NCBI GenBank assembly: GCA_001692895.1
Contig: KV748258.1
Coordinates: 62,001 to 126,000 of the forward strand
Length of the DNA stretch: 64,000 nt
DNA from: Cenococcum geophilum 1.58
Lineage: Eukaryota > Ascomycota > Dothideomycetes > Gloniales > Gloniaceae
Reading direction: 5' to 3'
Under the pieces are notes generated by a model. That model was not told where the DNA came from. It saw nothing but the letters and a program-made list of their open reading frames with translations, and made no database searches. Position 1 is the stretch's first letter. Every line of letters starts with the position of its first letter. Below, in pieces: positions 13,601 to 25,379 of the stretch. The position numbers and the translations under genes were made by a program.

Positions 13601-13818
13601 CGGAGCACTTACGGTTCATTTACAGTCCGTTAGAAGGCCGTACGGTTCATTTTACGGGCCGTAAGTAGGACTTACGGCCAGCTTAAAGCACCGTTTGGAA
13701 GGCAGCCTAGAAGGCACCTCGGGAGGGATTTCCTATGTATTTCTTTTGTGTTTTACGGTTCTATTAAAAGCAATTACGGAGGTTATATACAAGTGGGTCT
13801 ATCTTTAAGTACCGCCAG

Positions 13819-14038
13819 TGTATAATTATAGCACCTGTTGTACCAAACGCGTACTTACGCGTTTGGTGCACTAACCACTTGTGTGCTAACTAATTAGGGG
13901 GGAGGCGCGTCAGTATATAGACCACGTAGTCTACCTTAATAGAATCGAAAGTCACTACTATCTAAACAAGCATACAATACTATACGTATTTCGTGCCCCT
14001 AGATACGACTCACTCGTGCTATTAAATTAGTACGAATA
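13819..14038 (+). repeat. 3' LTR of the Copia element
   Basis: 220 bp, followed by the GATTC target duplication at 14039-14043. It ends TA where the 5' copy ends CA. Confidence 0.95.
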
Positions 14039-14043
14039 GATTC

Positions 14044-15980
14044 TTTAAGAAGCCGAGAGTATTCTACTTAAAATGCGTCTACTTTATTTAAGTCGGATTT
14101 TAGGTTCTCTAGGAACTATTTAGCATAATTACTAAGTAATAATACTTCTGTATAGCTTGTGTCGTATAAAGTTTTTAACGCTAATTAATATTTAGGTAGT
14201 AAGGTGTTAGAGTAGTTACTAATATAAACAATTCTTTTATTTACCTAAGCTCTAAGGAGATTATTAAAAAGTATCTCTATTAGTACTAGGATATTATATT
14301 AACTAAGGTAATCTCTAATAAGAGGGTAGTCCCCTTTAGAAAATCTAGTTTTAATATAGATATTAATAAATAGTAATAACGGATCCTCTTTAGTATCCTC
14401 TTCGGTTTATAGTAAATCCTCCTTAGTATTACCTTTAAGATCAGCTAGGTAATCTTAAAGCTTTAACTTTATTTTAGTTTTCCTAATATTCTTTCTATAA
14501 GGAAAATCTTTTCTAATTTAAATTAGTTATATAATAGCATTTTATCTAAAGGTATAGCCTTACTACTTATATATTAGCACCATTAATTGCTATTATAAAT
14601 AATAGCCTATATATCTATCTAGTAGAATATATCCTAGCTTACCCTAGGCAAGAGTAGTTAATTACTATTATTAATCCGGATATACAACCTGCTAATATTA
14701 CCCTATAGCTTTATAAACTAGGGCAGTTAAGTAAATAGTTAAGTTAAGTTATTATAGCATAGTACACCCAGAGATATTAAAAGGGAAAGATAATTAATAT
14801 AAATGCGTGGGCGGATAGCTAAAGCAACATAGCTAAAGGCCCTAAAACGATAAGTTAGATAAATCTATAGATAAGCATAGAGCAGCCCCTAAAGAGGTAA
14901 GACTATACGCTAGTAAAATAAAGCTCAACATTTTATAAGAGTATATTTAAGAAAGCCGGTTTTGGGTGCTATAGACTTAGAATGTATATAAAGAAGGTAC
15001 CTACACTTATACATTACCCAAGCCACCACGCGGAAATGCACTCCTACGGCAGTTCCTTTTAGGTAAAATAATAGTTAGCTAAAAAAGGTGCATAGTATTA
15101 GAATTAAGAAAGCCGGTCTGGGGCTAAGGTATAAAAAGCGGTCGGCCTTAAATAGAGCCGAATCCTTTATATAATAACTGCTTTAATAGATCTACTATAT
15201 AGTTAAAGCTTCCTATACCTAGAAGGTACTATACCATAGGAGTACACCTCTAAGGGGTGGCTTAGGAAGTGTATAAGTATATATATTTAGGGGCAGATAA
15301 GCCTTATAAAGGTATTCTGCATTATCCCTTTACGTAAAAAGCCTTTTACGGGACAGTTAAACCTTGTGTCTCCACTGGCATGGTTATGTTGATCTATATA
15401 AATTCTTAGCTCTTTAAGGGGATAAGAATATCAGATACTTTTTTATAGTATAGCTCCGCCACTATATACGTTTTAACTTCCTCCGTTAGCGTAGCTTTGC
15501 TAGTAACGCCAGTCTGCCTTACCTTTTATGCACTGCTTAAACGTCTATTGTAACCAAACTAAGTTATAGTATCCACGTATAGGAGGATTCGCCGTACTAT
15601 TTTAGCTCCCTAGTTCCGGTTTTATATATCGCCTAAGTTATATACGGGACTAAACACACCGTGGCTGTATATACCTCGGAATAGTAGGAAAGTTTATACT
15701 AGTAAGAGATAAGGCGGAATTAGCAGCGGGGCTATATTAATATAGGGGCGAGGGTCGCGTCTTAAAGGATATATATCTAGGAAGATATCTAGGTTTTATT
15801 CTTAAGCCCTTTAATAAATAGGAAGCCTAAAGCCTTACTAACTATAGGCCGCCTTATAAGTACTGCGCTTAGAGAATTTAATAATTTTCTTATAGATACG
15901 CTTATTAATTAAGTAAGTCTACTTCTAATTATAAATTCTATAGCTTTTAACTATTTATAGGTGTACTAGTCGCCAATATA
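14044..15980 (-). other. Degenerate coding trace of unknown family (host of the Copia insertion)
   Basis: On the minus strand, about 14,520 down to 14,044 reads as protein with only RIP-type stops. The same frame continues without a shift across the Copia insertion into 8052-7892 when one target duplication is removed. The translation has no motif I recognise. From about 14,650 to 15,980 I see only AT-rich DNA with no assignable feature. Confidence 0.4.
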
Positions 15981-15989
15981 AAATTTTAA

Positions 15990-16690
15990 CTTTAATTATC
16001 AGCCGAGCACTAGAGGGAATAATTAAGTCATTACCACGTTGCATTGCTTAGTTATTAAATAATAAGATATACCTACGGCGGTCTTATAACTTCTCTAGCT
16101 TAATAAATTTAGGTAGTTTATCGCCTTATATTCTAGTACAAAATACGCCTTCTAAGTACATCTTTGTAAATACCTCTATATATGTTTACCTAATTGCCCC
16201 TTTAAGGTTTTAAACACGAATCGCTTTACGCTAAAGGCCTAGGATGCGGCTATTATTATACAAAAATTTATTAAGAAGGGCTAAGAGATTAAGTATCTTT
16301 AAGGAATAAAGGCCGGCGTAGATAGGAATAAGTAGAAAGCTATAAAGCGCAATAGGCAGGATTTTAGTCTCTTGGAGCTTAATATTAGTACCTATATAAT
16401 ACTCAGACCGGTAAGTTTTATAAACTATAGCCGTAAATTTAACGCTCGACTTTTAATAAGAGGACGATTTATTTAAGTTATTACAGAAAAAGATATTAAG
16501 ATTAAAGAGGAGATTACAATTTACTACAGTAAAGACTACTTTTACCCTAGCGTTAAGGTCCTTAAGTATAACGAGGAAGGGGAAGTAATAGCAGTAATAA
16601 GATTTAAATAGTACTAGAAGTTATACAGACGGGAATAGCCTTTACGCTCTAGATAATACTATAAATAAAGAATAAGGTTAGTCTAATTTC
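15990..16690 (+). pseudogene. SET-domain (Set9/SUV4-20-like) methyltransferase relic
   Basis: Read through TAA/TAG codons in one frame (about 16,120-16,680), the translation follows a SET domain. An N-terminal block near 16,165-16,300 contains Leu-Pro-Asn-Cys-Pro-Phe, Asn-Thr-Asn-Arg and a Lys-Lys-Gly-(stop)-Glu-Ile-Lys-Tyr-Leu segment. Then come Asp-Phe-Ser near 16,360, Phe-Ile-Asn-Tyr-Ser-Arg near 16,413-16,433 (the cofactor-site Asn-His-Ser/Asp-Cys motif, mutated), and Glu-Glu-Ile-Thr-Ile-Tyr-Tyr near 16,507-16,530 (normally Gly-Glu-Glu-Ile-Thr-x-x-Tyr). The block order matches fungal Set9-type histone H4 Lys20 methyltransferases. Key residues are lost and stops are frequent, so it is dead. 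It could be a duplicated gene or a cargo copy from a transposon. Confidence 0.6.
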
Positions 16691-17638
16691 CCTACCTTAA
16701 ATCTATTAGTGTTTTCTTTTAGTAAAGGCTTTCTTATTTTTAATATTTAAGATAGTTTATTTTTTATTCTATTTTCTAAAATAAGGTTATATCTATTTCT
16801 TACTACTTAGTAATAGCTAACTTCCTCTTATTTAGGAGGGTTAATATATAGTTTTACCATTTATAATAAGTCTCTTCTTACTTCACTCGTCTCCTTTACT
16901 TAGGCCTAGGTTTGCAGACTCCAATATAAATATAACTAATTAGCGGCTAATATTAAGCTAGTTAGCGTGAATAAGAATTAATATTTATATATTATCTATT
17001 CTAACAGCATTAAAACAGTTCTTTAAAGTTAGTATACGCCCTAATATATTAAATAAATACATCTACTTTTTAAGTTGTTTAGTTGCAAACCGCTCTACCT
17101 TAGATTGATCTATAGGAAGTGTCATCCGTTAGTCTTTAAAGATGCCGTTTTACTAAACTCGGACAAATATTTAAGGTGGCATAAATAGTACAGCTTAATT
17201 ATTAGTGTCTATTATTACCTATTCTTAGTTAGGCACTATAGTATTATATACTCCTTTAGATATATTATTCCTAGTAAGCGCTATTAGCTCTGTAGCTTAT
17301 AAAATGCATACTATAGTCTGCAGAGATCCTTTATTGCCTAAGTTTTCTAATAGCGCGTTGTTTCCTATATTAGCTCCCAAACTCCGTCGTCTCTCATAGT
17401 AAGATAAGGCTAAATGTTCTCTTTATTAATATAAGCGGTGCAAAGGCCTAGTAGGGCTTCCAGAACGGCTCCTTTAGCTAATACTATAATGTCTATCTAG
17501 GTTTCTGGGCCTCTTCTTAGGCTGGGCAATAGGTGGGTCAGCTATGGTTCTTAGTAGCGCGGAAGGACGTCTCCCAGGGGTACAGACCCGATTACAGCAA
17601 TAAAAGAGCACCACCGATCCCTTAAACTCTCAAGATTA
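16691..17638. other. AT-rich to normal-composition transition, no gene seen
   Basis: AT-rich and stop-dense up to about 17,480, then composition becomes ordinary. I see no coding signal or repeat here. The last 60 bp are the likely 3' end of the minus-strand gene that follows. Confidence 0.5.
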
Positions 17639-20600
17639 TCAGTCAAACCCACCGGCATTACCGGGTTTCACAGAATAGCTCTCAGCTGTGAACTCCAGCA
17701 CGCCGTCCGTTTTCAACGTTTCTGGGTCCAGATATACCCGCAGCCCTATATCCCTGCTGTCTAGGTTAAATACCCGCAGCACGGCATACACTTTGCGTGC
17801 AACTCTCCCGGGCTCCAGGCGCATTCGTTGCATCTATATTCTCTACGTGTCAACATGCACACTCTCGAACCCTCCGCTTAAGTCTACAAAGCAGTGATTT
17901 GTGGGAAGGACAAAGTAGACTTACCCTTACATACTGACTCTTGCTCACCCAGAATTTCTCCGCACAGCCCTTGAGCGTTGTCTTGACCTCCAAGAAGTAC
18001 TTTGGCGTTGCGTCTGTCCACGTTTCGGCAGGCAGGTAGCCCTGACCGATGAGAAAGTTGGTGAATATAGAGCTGGTGTCTTCGTAGACAATGTCGGCAG
18101 TTTCAGAACCGATCCACTGCTCTATTGTACGATATTTATGGTGTACGCGGACTTCATGGCGGATCGTACTGCGCCAGTTTGCTAGAGTAAATTGTGGCAG
18201 GGGGAGGCTCATGAGGAGCTCGAAGACCTATAATAGGGAGATGATGAGTGATGGAATTGTCATGGTGAGCGATAGGAACACTTACAAACAGCTCGCCAGC
18301 AGCTCCGATTTTCATATCGTGAGCAATTTGATTCATTGACCGTACCCCGAATGGCAAGTATCCCAGCCGAGATTCGTTTTCGGTTTCCAGAGGGAATTGG
18401 AAACCTAAGCTTGAAGAAAGTGCATCCCGGAGTACGCTAAAGTCAAAAGCTCCCCGAGTGGGAAACATTACCTTACTTGCTGCGTTGATTATACGATCGA
18501 GAAGCGCAGCGTATTGGCTGAAGCTGGAAGTAGCGCTTGTTGTTGGTTGTGGCGATTGGGAACGTTGATTGTGAGGCCGGTTTGCGAATGGTATGGAAGG
18601 GGGCCCCTGAGGTTCCGTTCCCACAGAAGATGGCGGAGGAGTAAACATACCACTAGAGGAAGAAGACGAAATTGAACGCCTAGCGTATTGGCTGTGGGGG
18701 CTAGGAGTTCCTTCGTCTGCAACCGATCCTACTACCGAAATATTGTTGATCACCGTGCTAGGCTGGACTCGTGCTAAGTTTGCCAATCGGGAAGCTTCAA
18801 CCTCCACTGTCTCGACATCTTCGTTCTCTCCTCTAGCGCTATCCTGGTCGTCGTTCGCATCGTTTGGCCGATTGACCCCAGGGACTTCAATAATACCAGC
18901 GTCTTTGAGAACCTCATCAACTACGTCGAGTACGCTACTGCGTGTGATTCCACTAATTATGCTCTCTGCATTCGGATCTTGAACTTTAATAAAGCCAAGT
19001 AAATTCCTTGGGAGTTGTCGAATATAGCAAACTTCTCTATCACATCTGTTCCTCGGGACGTACAGATGTAGCCGGTCGTCAACATGCTCCAGATGGAAAT
19101 TTGCCTTTGTGCTTTCTACAGAGACGCTTTGTCGACCTTGAGTGAGAGTGAGAGATTTTGATATCCCGTCACTCTTAAATATTGATGTCGTTAGCAACAA
19201 GTAGTATAAAGAACGGTCTCCTTCCCGCGCTTTCGGGCTATTGAAATGAACCGCACATCTATGAAATAATTTGCGAAATTAGTTGTGTCTTGTAGCATGA
19301 TGCTAAAGAAAAGGCCCTACAAGCATACCGGAAAAGTGCGTAAGCTTTTCGCCTAAATTCATCACTTAGGCGTGGATGCAAGTCACCTCCAGTCACCATT
19401 GACTTTTCTTCGATAATTTTGGACATATATCTCCCTCCCAAGCCAAGAGGTAACAAGAAAGATCGATATTCTTGCACTTCTTTAAGTGTGTAGTTCAACA
19501 CTGATACTTTACCTTCGAAGGCTACACCGTACTCAAAACGGTCGATGATAGCAAAATCTGTCCTAATGCTTTCTAGTCTGATGCGACCATCAGGGAATTT
19601 TACTGGAAATATCTTGGATGTGTGCAAGTCAACCAGGGCATCCCTACTTGGCTCCATAAGACTGATCTTCCTGATCGTATCTTTGATTTCTTCGATTGCA
19701 GTGTTTCCGTTTGCTAGTTCTTTTAACGCTTGAATATGCATGTTAAGATTTGGCTTCTGCACACATAGTCCTTCAACGAAGAAATCCTCCAGTCTAGAAT
19801 AAAGGGTAGCAATAGAAAATTTCTGTGGAATACGAGTACTATCGACTGCCCAGACACACGAGGAAAGAGGATGCCATGATTCCTGTAGAGGGTGATAGAT
19901 CAGAGCATATCGTTCAAAGTCATTACTAGCCGTTTTACATATTAGCTGTTGCGTTAGATGAACTGGTATGTATGCAAGGAAACTTCAAAATTACCGGATA
20001 GTATCCCAGTCAGTCACTTGGCGCCACAAGTGTAGATATATGTTGGAAAACTTGTTCGTATCCTTTTGTCCTTTCCTCTTGCTTTCCTTAAGTTCCCTCA
20101 CAGAATCCCTTAGGTCCGAATTGGGTATTCTCAACACGACGTGGAAAAGCTGCTCAAACTCGCGATATTTGTCAATTGCTTCCAATGGCTGCTTTATCTC
20201 GAGCCAATCGGGGCCTTTCCATACGCACTCCTTTGAAGTTATCCACTGGGTATCATTTGATCTACGACGCTGCATGTAAATGCATGGATTATCTCTGAAA
20301 TGATTCCTGCCCAGTCGTGAGAAACGTATGTCTCCTGTCGGAATGAAAACTTACTGGAGCCACTCCCTGTCCCCAGCAGTATGGCAATTTTGTTCAATTG
20401 CTCTATATACCCTTAGATAATTTTCTAGATCATCTAAGCTAGAGTCCCTAGAATTAGCAACGCGAAGACGTTCAAGAATGGTAGTATAGAAATCGAGATT
20501 TTCCTCAACTCTCACTTTGAGTCTTCTCAGAAATGACAAGCTCTCAATGGACGTATCGCTGAGATGAGATGGTGCTTGCAGAAAGGGGAAATCTGCAACC

Positions 20601-23084
20601 TCGAAAACTTGACAGATATTCTTCAGATTCGGTAGTGGAAGGTAAGATTGTTCTAGTGGTACCAAAGTGCCGTTCTCAGACGGAACCTTACTTTTGGATA
20701 CTTCTTCTGCTATGTCTGTGGTCAATAAAGACTCATATGAGGACCAATACTGTTCCAATAATCCTACGAGCTTTTCGGGACGATATTCGATTACGTATTT
20801 GAATTCGTTGGACAACTGGTGCGGACGACCGATACGAGTGAGTTAAAGGAAACTTCGGATTTTAGCAATGGATTCAAGCCAAGCCATCCATGACTTGCCA
20901 TTATGATTCGCCTCTGCAGAGACCGCTCGTATGTACGCGGAATTGAGGAAGTGGACAGGGTAACCAGGCGCGTAACTATAGCCTAGATTTATTTCTTCCA
21001 AAAGTTCTTTCGTGCCGCACTCTTGCTCAGACTGAAAGTATATATATTCCTCTAAGGGATGCACCTGCTCATCGTCCTGGTCCATTAGCCATATCGCATC
21101 GTCTAGATCGGTTTGGTCGGCCGGAAGCTTCCAGTATAAAAATTTGAGGTGCGAGATTGAATTTTCCATAGTGATATTTCCCTTTTTGCTATATCTAGTG
21201 GTGATCAAACGGATCACACTCGAAGATGGAGAAGTCTGAACCTTAAGATAAGAGAATAACTTCTTGCGAAATGTGTTTTGAACAGTGTCAGTGTCAACTA
21301 GCCTGAGACCTAGGTCGGTGGGAATTGGAATTCCCATGTGATTGGGAAAGAAAATCGGGTTGTTTTCGGAGGGCTCTTTTTCCCACAAGCCGTTCCCCAG
21401 AGGAATGATGGGGAGTTGTCTTACGCGACCGATATTGACCGAGTTCTTACGAAATGGAGATGAAAGTAAGCGTGCAACTCTGGTATGCCAATCAATGTTC
21501 GTAGTGGGCGTGGTTTTCATCCGCGATATGCTGCTCTTAAGATCTGCTTCGACTATGTCCAACCACTGCTTCATGAGCATATTTTTCAATCCAAGCCTTC
21601 GCAAAGGCTCGAAGTCATTTTCTAGGTAATTCAGGGAAAGATAGATTTCAGGATTTAGATCCCGAAAGAGTGGCCGATTATGTTCATCGTAAAAACTATT
21701 TGCCACGTGTCGAAGTTTTCGGGGAAGTCTTAGACACGTTTCGCTTCTCGGTCGCAGTATGGGCGTATCTTCAAGAAGCTTATAGATTTGCGGTCCGAGC
21801 CCTTTCCAGAAGTCGTCGGAGATAGAGTCGCTTGGGAGGTACCTCATCCATTGGTACTGGAGAAATTTAGTCGCACAGAATTCGAGAACAGCATCTCGAA
21901 AGGCTTGCGCAACGCCAGCAAGGATAGCTTGATTCCAAGGGGATTGAAATACGTCTTCCCGACTGGCTTGTGTAATGAAATCTGACTGGATCAAGAACTG
22001 GTTACTTTGTTTAGCATTGGAAGTGGATTTGTATTGAAGGTGACATACGGTGAACCCAGCATTGCGGAGCGGGAGATATGCAAAAATGTGTTGCTGTTGG
22101 ATAATTGGCTCAGTATCTTCATTGACTGGGAAAGCGAGAACTACTTCGGCTTTGTTAGTATGCTTTCGAGCCTCGTCTGTGGGCAAGTTCTCAAGTTGTC
22201 TCCTCGTGAGGTGAAACAGGCTGATTGTTTCTTTTGACCCATCGGAAGACGTAACTGTCTTAATTAGCTTCTCTAACCGCCGGATATCATCAGATCCATA
22301 GGTGTGTTTGACCACTTCCGTGGTACCGTCCGCAAAGTATATGGCTTGAGTAATGACTTTGAGTTTCTTTAGAAAGAGCAAGAGGGTATCGGGTAGTTGG
22401 CGGAGTTCCTGCACTCGCTGATCAAAGTGGTCTGGGTTGAGAAGCGTCAGGGTTATCCTAGTGCGGACGTTGTGGGGCAGATATCTATGCGGTTTATTTA
22501 TTGGGGTTACCATCCCTAAGCCATCATCGTCTGAATTGCGTCGGTGCTCGAAGAAAAAGGAAAAAGGCCCTGATTGAATATGCACTTTGCATGCAACCTT
22601 GAAAACTGATTTGAAACCGATTCCTTTTTCACCAATATAGCCTTGTGTGATTGTTTTCGTGCTCTCTCCGGTGCTGCAAATTGCTTTAACATTACTTTCA
22701 GTAAAGCCATCCTCGTTTGAGTCAATCACGATCCTATCGGGATATAGACTGAAGGTTATATATGGCTCATTTCCTTCCGCAGCGGCTTGCGTATACTGAT
22801 TATCTTCGGCATTCTGAATGAGTTCGTATACGAATCTGGTGTCCTTGGAATAAAGATTGACCGCAAGGCTAGTAAGATGTGATGTGAGCTTCTGCTTTGG
22901 TGGATGAAGAATGTCAATGGGTTGTATACGTCTTGGTAGCTGCACCCAACTTTCGCCGAACATTTGCTAAACTTCTCAATACTGCTAGCGGCGTAGCTTC
23001 GCGATCAGCTGGAGAAATGCCACCGTTATCCTCTTTGATTGAATCTATAATCTCTCGAGCAGCTTCTCTTGACAGGTTCGACAT
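17639..23084 (-). pseudogene. Sacsin-like GHKL ATPase / NO VEIN C-terminal (DUF3883) protein, one in-frame stop
   Basis: Seven exons on the minus strand join in frame: 23084-22930, 22868-20355, 20306-19995, 19925-19329, 19258-18286, 18227-17925, 17833-17639. The six GT..AG introns are 48-91 bp. The total is 1682 codons plus stop. The N-terminal GHKL ATPase shows Glu-Leu-Ile-Gln-Asn-Ala-Glu-Asp-Asn (N-box), an Asp-Gly-Phe box, and Gly-Glu-Lys-Gly-Ile-Gly-Phe-Lys-Ser. A Ser/Pro-rich linker follows near 18,500-18,700. The C-terminal DUF3883 domain contains Glu-Thr-Ala-Asp-Ile and Tyr-Phe-Leu-Glu-Val-Lys-Thr, a nuclease-like core. The start is ATG at 23,084; upstream frames have no better ATG. 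Codon 727 is TAA (20,845-20,843) in otherwise continuous homologous text. Its cellular role in fungi is unknown. It is either a recent pseudogene, a readthrough gene, or contains a sequencing error. The last donor site has an alternative 6 bp upstream. Confidence 0.85.
20843..20845 (-). other. Premature in-frame TAA in the Sacsin/NO VEIN-like gene
   Basis: The frame is open on both sides (Arg-Ser-Phe-Leu before, Leu-Thr-Arg-Ile after) and both sides read like the same family. CAA to TAA is the simplest single change and is a RIP-type CpA to TpA mutation. Confidence 0.8.
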
Positions 23085-23787
23085 ATTGGATAATGAAGGC
23101 TTAGAAATATATCCGTCACAATTATTCAGTAACTCGTTGATATGGAGTGAATGCAAATAAATAAAACATAGAGCCGGCCTAAATACCTGATTCCATTAGA
23201 ATTACCTTACCGTGCAGGCGTCTAGTTTAATAAGGTGGCACTGAAAGCGTTAACACCACTCCGCTGATTTGCGGGAAAACGTCGCAGAAGTGTATCAAAC
23301 CGCATTAAGTTGGTTTTAGCCCCGCGCCTCATAACTGCACATAAGTACCATTTGAAGCAATATTTGGCCGGGGCGTTAGCATGATACACCGGTGAAAAGT
23401 ATACTGATAACCTTCCTCTCAAACGTCGCGTCCCATCAACTACCGAGGTAATACGCCGTTCTGCTCAGGTCAAGCATCGGAGTAATGGAGGCCCTATTGC
23501 TGCATTTGTTTGCCGTAGCTTGTCCTACACGTTATAAAAGTCAAGAGATTGAGCCAATGAGGGACTTGGGCAAGGTGGAATTTCTGTTCGTCAGTAACAC
23601 CTCCTGCCAAGGCCAGCCACCGGAGCCATCCCGTCTTTGGCCGGAGCGTCGACTTCACTCTTTATAGCACCTATCAGATCATTGACTAGGCGTGGCGCGA
23701 ACATATATGAGAGGCTCTATGAGGAAGAAACTATGGAGCTCGATCGCTCGAGAAGATATCTATAATATGGCCCGTGCACTCAAGAGA
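23085..23787. other. Upstream region of the NO VEIN-like gene, no gene seen
   Basis: Ordinary composition. Two ORFs of about 60 codons occur (23,222-23,422 minus and 23,485-23,667 plus) but neither shows a recognisable motif. The promoter of the minus-strand gene should lie in the first few hundred bases. Confidence 0.5.
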
Positions 23788-23796
23788 CTGCTCGCC

Positions 23797-23814
23797 CAGA
23801 CCTGCGGAGGATAG
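23797..23814 (+). repeat. Left terminal inverted repeat of the Mutator-like element
   Basis: Identical to the reverse complement of 26,100-26,117, preceded by the 9-bp duplication. Confidence 0.9.
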
Positions 23815-23857
23815 CCCGGATATCGGATAATATCCGGATAATATCCAAATAATACAC

Positions 23858-23990
23858 TACCTATAGCCCCACTAATATAACTCTATATTTTTATAAATAG
23901 AGGCCTTAATTTATAGCTCTATTCTAGGGCTATAAAATAAGCCTTTATTTATATAATTTAAGGCCGTTTTTGGTAGAGTTATAGGGGGTC
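23858..23990. repeat. MITE-like palindromic element A
   Basis: About 133 bp. Its ends are inverted (CTATAGCCCC...TATAACTCT at the left, AGAGTTATAGGGGG at the right). It is related, in inverted orientation, to element B at 24,050-24,190. Confidence 0.6.
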
Positions 23991-24049
23991 ATTATTTCTA
24001 GGAATGGAGGGGCCGGATAAGTCAGCGGAGAGCCTTAAGCCATTACAAA

Positions 24050-24190
24050 GCACCCCTATAACCCTAACTAAATAACGCTTCTATATTTTCATAAATAAAT
24101 AGCTTATTTTATAGCCCTAAAATAGAGCTATAGAATAGGACTCTATTTATAAAATATAGAGTTATATTAGTGGCCCGCTATAGGGGGTAT
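24050..24190. repeat. MITE-like palindromic element B
   Basis: About 141 bp with inverted ends CACCCCTATAACCCTAACTA and TAGTGGCCCGCTATAGGGGG. Its right half is the reverse complement of the left half of element A, so the pair forms a large inverted repeat. Confidence 0.6.
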
Positions 24191-24249
24191 ATTGTTTTTA
24201 ATAGAGGACAAATACACGCCGCTACGACTTGGCGATTTTTTACGATCTC

Positions 24250-24540
24250 TTTATAGTAAATAGTAGAAGGCTCTATATAAAGCTCTGCACGGAAGCTCTG
24301 CAAAAGCTTTCTATTAAAAGCCTCTGCTTAAAGCCCTTAATTTAGATTTCTCTAAAGGCTTTACTAATAACGTAGCACTAATATACTATAACGCTCTATA
24401 TAAACGCTTTGCACAATACTTTATATTAAAAAACTCTTATATTATAGAGGCTCTATAGGACGCTCTATATAACACTCTATATATTAAGGCCTATATATTA
24501 TATATAGAGGCTTTACGTATAGGGCTCATATACGGACGGC
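24250..24540. repeat. Degenerate part of the GCTCT-type minisatellite
   Basis: Irregular repeats of AGCTCTGCA, GCTTT and GAGGCTCTATA resemble a strongly AT-mutated version of the 28-bp minisatellite at 25,380-25,830. Confidence 0.45.
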
Positions 24541-25379
24541 TGCCTATATTTAAAGACTCCTATATTCCCTTTAGCTAGTATGTAGATTTAGTCCTACGGT
24601 TATCGATAAGAGCCAGCTTAATAGAATTAATGGGATTAAGGCTCCCCGTGACCCATACGCGTATTTTTAATTCTAAGTGTTTCGCGTATAGACTAACTCT
24701 TATAGGACGCCTACCAGCTGAAGGGATATAGAAGCTCTATTAATATAATAGCTTTATATATAAAGCCTAGTGCTTAGCTATATTTTATAGTGTTATATAA
24801 TAAAAATAAAAATAAAAGTTTTATAGTTAAATTATCTATAGATACTAAGCCTTATCTAGATATTATAATCTAGGCTATTCCTTAAGATAAGGATTATTAT
24901 CCGCTCTAACTAAATAGGATTAGTTTATTCTTTAATATAAATATATCTTTAATAGACTTATAAAAGGGATAGGGCTAGATAGGGGCCTTTTAGGATAATA
25001 GACTTAATTAGCTAAATAGTACTTTGGGGAGACCTATTCCGGATAGTCACTTTAGATAGGCCTTAGGCTATATTTGCTTAGTAATATAATTATTTAAAAG
25101 CTTAGAGAGGGTCTTAGATGTTTTATAATTATAATATTAATATTTATCCTTTTACAAAAAATTATATTTATTATGAGCTTAAGTAGTTATATATATATTA
25201 TTTAATTTAAATATTATATATTATTATATAGAGAGGCTACTCTCGCCATATAAAAGGCTTCTATTATATAACGGCTTTATACGGAGGGATCTTCATATAC
25301 GAATCTTCTACCGTGTGTAGAGGCTCTGCGCGACGGCTGACGGCTCTGCGTACGACGGTTCTGCGTACGACGGCGCTCT

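Larger units (their letters stand above)
8058..14038 (+). mobile_element. Ty1/Copia LTR retrotransposon, degenerate
   Basis: Two 220-bp LTRs (8058-8277 and 13819-14038) flank a plus-strand relic. A perfect 5-bp target duplication GATTC lies at 8053-8057 and 14039-14043. The left LTR ends in CA, the right one in TA. The order integrase, RT, RNase H (integrase before RT) and the Ala-Asp-Ala-Met-Thr-Lys end of the RNase H identify Copia. About 15 LTR differences are visible by eye and all are transitions with no length change, so the copy decayed by RIP rather than ordinary drift. Ambiguous bases occur at 9064-9081. Confidence 0.95.

Noticed and set aside
23222-23667. ORFs of 66 and 60 codons
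   Set aside because: Short, no motif, no splice partners; length expected by chance.
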